From Nocardioides sp. (GTDB lineage Bacteria > Actinomycetota > Actinomycetes > Propionibacteriales > Nocardioidaceae): a DNA stretch of 8,347 nt. The stretch is from the NCBI GenBank assembly GCA_021731205.1, contig JAKFXV010000059.1:1-8347 (forward strand). Reading direction: 5' to 3'. Both the position numbers and the translations under genes were made by a program. This document shows positions 5,736-8,347 of the stretch, in pieces. The stretch's first letter is position 1; every line of letters begins with the position of its first letter. The notes under the pieces are model-generated. The model was given only the letters and a program-made list of their open reading frames with translations. It had not been told where the DNA came from and did not search any database.

Positions 5736-7595
5736 ATGAGTACGCCGACACCAGCCCCCACGACCCACTCGGGCATCCTCGACTTCGTCGCATCAGCCGT
5801 CGAGCTCTGCCGGCCGGACGACGTGCACTGGGTCACCGGAAGCGACGCCGAGTGGACTTCGCTGACCGACCTATTGGTCGCGAGCGGCACCTTCACCCGG
5901 CTCGACCCGGCCATCAAGCCCAACTCCTTCTACGCCGCCAGCGACCCGACCGACGTGGCCCGCGTCGAGGAACGCACCTACATCTGCTCCCGCGAGGAGC
6001 GCGACGCCGGCCCCACCAACAACTGGATGGCACCCGACGAGATGCGCGGGATCCTGACCGGACTGTTCGACGGGTGCATGCGCGGCCGGACGATGTACGT
6101 CATCCCGTTCGTCATGGGCAACCTCGACGCCGACCACCCGCTGTTCGGAGTCGAGATCACCGACTCGGCGTACGTCGTGGTCTCGATGCGGATCATGGCC
6201 GGCATCGGCACCGACGTCCTGCGCGCCATTGAGGAGCGCGGTGCCGACTTCGTCCCGGCGATGCACTCGGTGGGGGCACCGTTGGTCGCCGATCAAGATG
6301 TGCCTCGCAAAGATGTCCCTCCCAAAGATGTCCCTCCCAAAGATGTCCCATGGCCGTGCAGCGACACGAAGTACATCACCCACTTCCCCGAGACCCGCGA
6401 GATCTGGTCCTACGGCTCGGGGTACGGCGGCAACGCGCTGCTCGGCAAGAAGTGCTACGCGCTGCGCATCGCCTCGGCGATGGGCCGCGACGAGGGTTGG
6501 ATGGCCGAGCACATGTTGATCCTCAAGCTGACCTCGCCCGCCGACGAGGTGCGCTACATCGCGGCGGCGTTCCCCAGCGCGTGCGGCAAGACCAACCTCG
6601 CGATGCTCGAGCCCACCATCCCCGGTTGGAAGGTCGAGACGTTGGGCGACGACATCGCGTGGATGCGCTTCGGTGAGGACGGCCGGTTGTACGCCGTCAA
6701 CCCCGAGCACGGCTTCTTCGGAGTCGCGCCCGGGACCAATGAGCTGACCAACCCCAACGCGATGCGCACGATCGAGCAGGGCAACTCGATCTTCACCAAT
6801 GTCGCCCTCACCCCGGAGGGGGACATCTGGTGGGAGGGCCTCGAGAACACCCCGGCTCGGGCGACGAGTTGGAAGGGCGAACCCTGGACGCCCGACTCCG
6901 AGGAGTTGTCCTCGCACCCCAACAGCCGCTACTGCACACCGATCGAGCAATGCCCGATCCTGGCGCCGGAGTACTACGCGCCCGGCGGCGTGCCGATCGA
7001 CGCGATCTTGTTCGGCGGACGCCGCAAGACGACGATCCCGCTGGTCACCGAAGCCCGTGACTGGACGCACGGCACGTTCATCGGCGCCACGTTGTCCTCG
7101 GAGACCACGGCTGCCGCGGTCGGCGCGGTCGGCGTCGTACGACGTGATCCGATGGCGATGCTCCCGTTCATCGGCTACAACGCCGGCGACTACATGTCGC
7201 ACTGGATCGAGATGGGCAAGCAGCACGACGCCCAGCAGATGCCCGCGGTGTTCCTGGTCAACTGGTTCCGGCGCGACGAGGACGGCGGGTTCCTCTGGCC
7301 CGGCTTCGGCGAGAACAGCCGGGTGCTCAAGTGGGTCGTCGAGCGGCTCGAGGGGACGGCTGCGGCGGTGGAGACCCCGATCGGGTACGTCCCGACGCCC
7401 GACTCGCTGGACACCGCCGGGCTCGACCTCACACAGGAGCAGATCGAGCGGGCGCTGGCGTTCGATGCCGACGAATGGCGAGCGGAACTGCCGCTGATCA
7501 CCGCGTGGTTCGAGAAGTTCGGCGACGACCTGCCCGCCGTACTCTGGACGGAGCTTGACGCGCTGCGCGCACGCCTGGGAGTGCCCCAGGCCTAG
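5736..7595 (+). CDS. pckG: phosphoenolpyruvate carboxykinase (GTP)
   Basis: 619 residues, full length (family about 600-620). It catalyses oxaloacetate + GTP = PEP + GDP + CO2 in the cytosol, the entry step of gluconeogenesis, and may run in reverse as an anaplerotic step. Seen: Arg76 (VAR) for substrate; Tyr230 in SGYGGN; Mn2+ ligands Lys239 (GKKC), His259 (EHM) and Asp306 (LGDDIAW); P-loop FPSACGKTN (279-287) with the reactive Cys283; FGGRRKTT (426-433); the omega-loop lid around 452-465; and the nucleotide-binding [20 protein letters not shown]. Lys239, His259, Cys283 and Asp306 all sit exactly five residues below their rat counterparts (244, 264, 288, 311), so the active site looks intact. 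Start [18 protein letters not shown] fits the family; the frame is open far upstream but that is shadow sequence. Odd: residues 187-206 are a five-residue tandem repeat not present in the mycobacterial enzyme. Monocistronic, with its own terminator. Confidence 0.98.
   Translation: MSTPTPAPTTHSGILDFVASAVELCRPDDVHWVTGSDAEWTSLTDLLVASGTFTRLDPAIKPNSFYAASDPTDVARVEERTYICSREERDAGPTNNWMAPDEMRGILTGLFDGCMRGRTMYVIPFVMGNLDADHPLFGVEITDSAYVVVSMRIMAGIGTDVLRAIEERGADFVPAMHSVGAPLVADQDVPRKDVPPKDVPPKDVPWPCSDTKYITHFPETREIWSYGSGYGGNALLGKKCYALRIASAMGRDEGWMAEHMLILKLTSPADEVRYIAAAFPSACGKTNLAMLEPTIPGWKVETLGDDIAWMRFGEDGRLYAVNPEHGFFGVAPGTNELTNPNAMRTIEQGNSIFTNVALTPEGDIWWEGLENTPARATSWKGEPWTPDSEELSSHPNSRYCTPIEQCPILAPEYYAPGGVPIDAILFGGRRKTTIPLVTEARDWTHGTFIGATLSSETTAAAVGAVGVVRRDPMAMLPFIGYNAGDYMSHWIEMGKQHDAQQMPAVFLVNWFRRDEDGGFLWPGFGENSRVLKWVVERLEGTAAAVETPIGYVPTPDSLDTAGLDLTQEQIERALAFDADEWRAELPLITAWFEKFGDDLPAVLWTELDALRARLGVPQA
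6294..6353 (+). repeat. 15-bp in-frame tandem repeat inside pckG (4 units)
   Basis: Four consecutive 15-bp units: 6294-6308 (CAAGATGTGCCTCGC), 6309-6323 and 6324-6338 (both AAAGATGTCCCTCCC), and 6339-6353 (AAAGATGTCCCATGG). They encode [15 protein letters not shown] and KDVPW, residues 187-206. The mycobacterial protein, as I remember it, has a single KDVAW here between GAPL and WPCS, so this gene carries about 14-15 extra residues. The units use AAA, GAT and CCT, whereas the gene elsewhere uses AAG and almost always GAC. Unit length being a multiple of three keeps the frame intact through gain or loss of units. Confidence 0.93.
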
Positions 7596-7630
7596 GCAGA
7601 GCGGGGCGACCGGTTCGCACTTTTATGCAG

Positions 7631-7658
7631 GCCCCCACTCGCTCTGATTGGGGGCTTT
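7631..7658 (+). terminator. rho-independent-type terminator after pckG
   Basis: GCCCCCA (7631-7637) pairs with TGGGGGC (7649-7655) around an 11-nt loop, followed by TTT (7656-7658) and an AT-rich stretch. It lies 35 nt after the pckG stop. On the other strand the hairpin is followed by CTGCATAAAA, so it is a worse terminator in that direction. It separates pckG from the regulator gene; a premature-stop (attenuator) role for the latter is less likely given the distance. Confidence 0.75.
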
Positions 7659-7722
7659 GCAATATTCTGCAGCCACGGGGCTGGGAGGGAGCTCAGGAGG
7701 ACAATCCCTCGTGGGGCTCGGC

Positions 7723-7745
7723 TCGGGGCACTTACTCGGGGCACT
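7723..7745 (+). repeat. 10-bp direct repeat upstream of the regulator gene
   Basis: TCGGGGCACT occurs at 7723-7732 and again at 7736-7745, separated by TAC, so the period is 13 bp. It ends two nt before the GGAAGGAGG ribosome binding site. It could be a binding site in the leader or promoter of the regulator gene (possible autoregulation), or a chance duplication. Confidence 0.5.
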
Positions 7746-7749
7746 CCGG

Positions 7750-7756
7750 AAGGAGG
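7750..7756 (+). promoter_or_regulatory. strong ribosome binding site deciding the GTG start
   Basis: AAGGAGG, close to full complementarity to the 16S anti-Shine-Dalgarno sequence, ends four nt before GTG 7761. It is the strongest such site in the window and is the reason for choosing GTG over the in-frame ATG at codon 17. Confidence 0.8.
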
Positions 7757-7760
7757 TTGC

Positions 7761-8347
7761 GTGGACAACGTCGGTCCGGAGCAGCGCGCGCTGTTCGAGT
7801 CCAAGGCGATGGCGCTCTACGAGCACATCGTGACGCACGCAGGCATGCGCCCGTCCGATCCGCGGGTGGCGCCTGGAGGACCCGACCACGACGCCTTCGA
7901 GCTGCTCATGGAGCTGGGTCTGCTGACTCTCGACGCCACCAGCGGGCAGTACCTCGCCGTCGACCCGTCGACGGCCCAGTCGCGGGTCGTGACGCCGATG
8001 GGGCACGAGGGCGCGACGCTGCTGGCCGAGTCGGCACATTGGGCCCGAGCGTTCGGTTCGATCGCACACACCTGGCGGCGTTTTCCCCAGGCCACTCAAG
8101 GCCCGTTCACCGAACTCCGTGGCGAGGCCATCAACCCCTTCCTGGCTGCTGCCGTCGCGGACGCCGAGGTCGAGCTGCTGACCGCGCAGCCGCAGACCGG
8201 GCGAGATGCGCCGACCTTGGCCGCGGCCGCCGTACGAGACACCAAGGCGCTCGAGCGCGGCGTGAAGATGCGGATCTTGTACCAGCACTCGGCTCGCCGC
8301 AGCGCGATGACCCATAAGTACGTGCTCGCGGTGGCCGCGGCCAAGGT
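7761..8347 (+). CDS. TrmB/LuxR-type transcriptional regulator, N-terminal part
   Basis: 195 codons are visible, open at the right edge. It begins (V/M)DNVGPEQRALFESKAMALYE. The first ~65 residues, a short helical segment with FELLMELGLLTLDATSGQYL, look like a degenerate winged helix of TrmB type. From about 115 on, the string AVADAEVELLTAQPQTGR (132-149), then LERGVKMRILYQHSAR (164-179) and MTHKYVLAVAAA, matches the phospholipase D-like sensor region of a widespread actinobacterial regulator family that usually ends in a LuxR-type helix-turn-helix. That C-terminal DNA-binding domain would lie outside the window, so the LuxR label is inference. GTG start with an excellent ribosome binding site. 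The ligand and targets are unknown; a direct repeat just upstream could be its own operator. Confidence 0.8.
   Translation, partial: MDNVGPEQRALFESKAMALYEHIVTHAGMRPSDPRVAPGGPDHDAFELLMELGLLTLDATSGQYLAVDPSTAQSRVVTPMGHEGATLLAESAHWARAFGSIAHTWRRFPQATQGPFTELRGEAINPFLAAAVADAEVELLTAQPQTGRDAPTLAAAAVRDTKALERGVKMRILYQHSARRSAMTHKYVLAVAAAK

Noticed and set aside
6294..6353. CRISPR-like array
   Set aside because: The units are contiguous 15-bp tandem copies without spacers and lie in frame inside pckG.
5871..7226. A 451-codon open frame on the minus strand opposite pckG
   Set aside because: This is the typical antisense shadow of a high-GC gene; pckG on the other strand has all family motifs.

Overview
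The window looks like a chromosomal segment of a high-GC actinobacterium. The pointers are strongly G/C-biased third codon positions, a GTP-type PEP carboxykinase very close to the mycobacterial form, GTG as well as ATG starts, a tRNA without an encoded CCA end, and the actinobacterial style of the regulator and the DUF559-type protein. A Nocardioides-like organism is my best guess, from general resemblance only.

Layout, left to right. A group II PLP-dependent decarboxylase (minus strand) runs off the left edge. A tRNA-Arg(ACG) is divergent from it. Next comes a 356-bp interval with a perfect 15-bp-arm palindrome and the orphan C-terminal tail of a surface-type protein. A secreted glucose/sorbosone dehydrogenase-like beta-propeller follows (plus strand), and a second, nearly identical palindrome stands 16 nt after its stop. 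Then comes a DUF559/AbiEi-like protein (plus strand) whose 3' end overlaps by 12 bp the end of a convergent EamA/DMT transporter. That transporter is preceded on the minus strand, 47 nt away, by a membrane-anchored endonuclease/exonuclease/phosphatase (EEP) family protein, so the two probably form an operon. A 97-bp divergent intergenic region leads to pckG on the plus strand, followed by a rho-independent-type terminator. The right edge cuts through a TrmB/LuxR-type regulator with a strong Shine-Dalgarno sequence. The two edge genes are open at the window ends.

The genes do not form one pathway. This is ordinary chromosomal content: central metabolism (pckG), an amino-acid decarboxylase, an exported sugar dehydrogenase-like protein, an exporter and a regulator. 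I see no CRISPR array, insertion sequence, phage gene or defence operon.

The most unusual structures are non-coding or intragenic. (1) A 39-bp palindromic element occurs twice, at 1202-1240 and 2658-2696, with identical arms and differences only in the loop. (2) A 15-bp in-frame tandem array inside pckG (6294-6353) adds about 14-15 residues of Lys-Asp-Val-Pro-Pro repeats just ahead of the substrate-binding region, in codons unlike the rest of the gene. (3) A gene remnant lies just downstream of the first palindrome.
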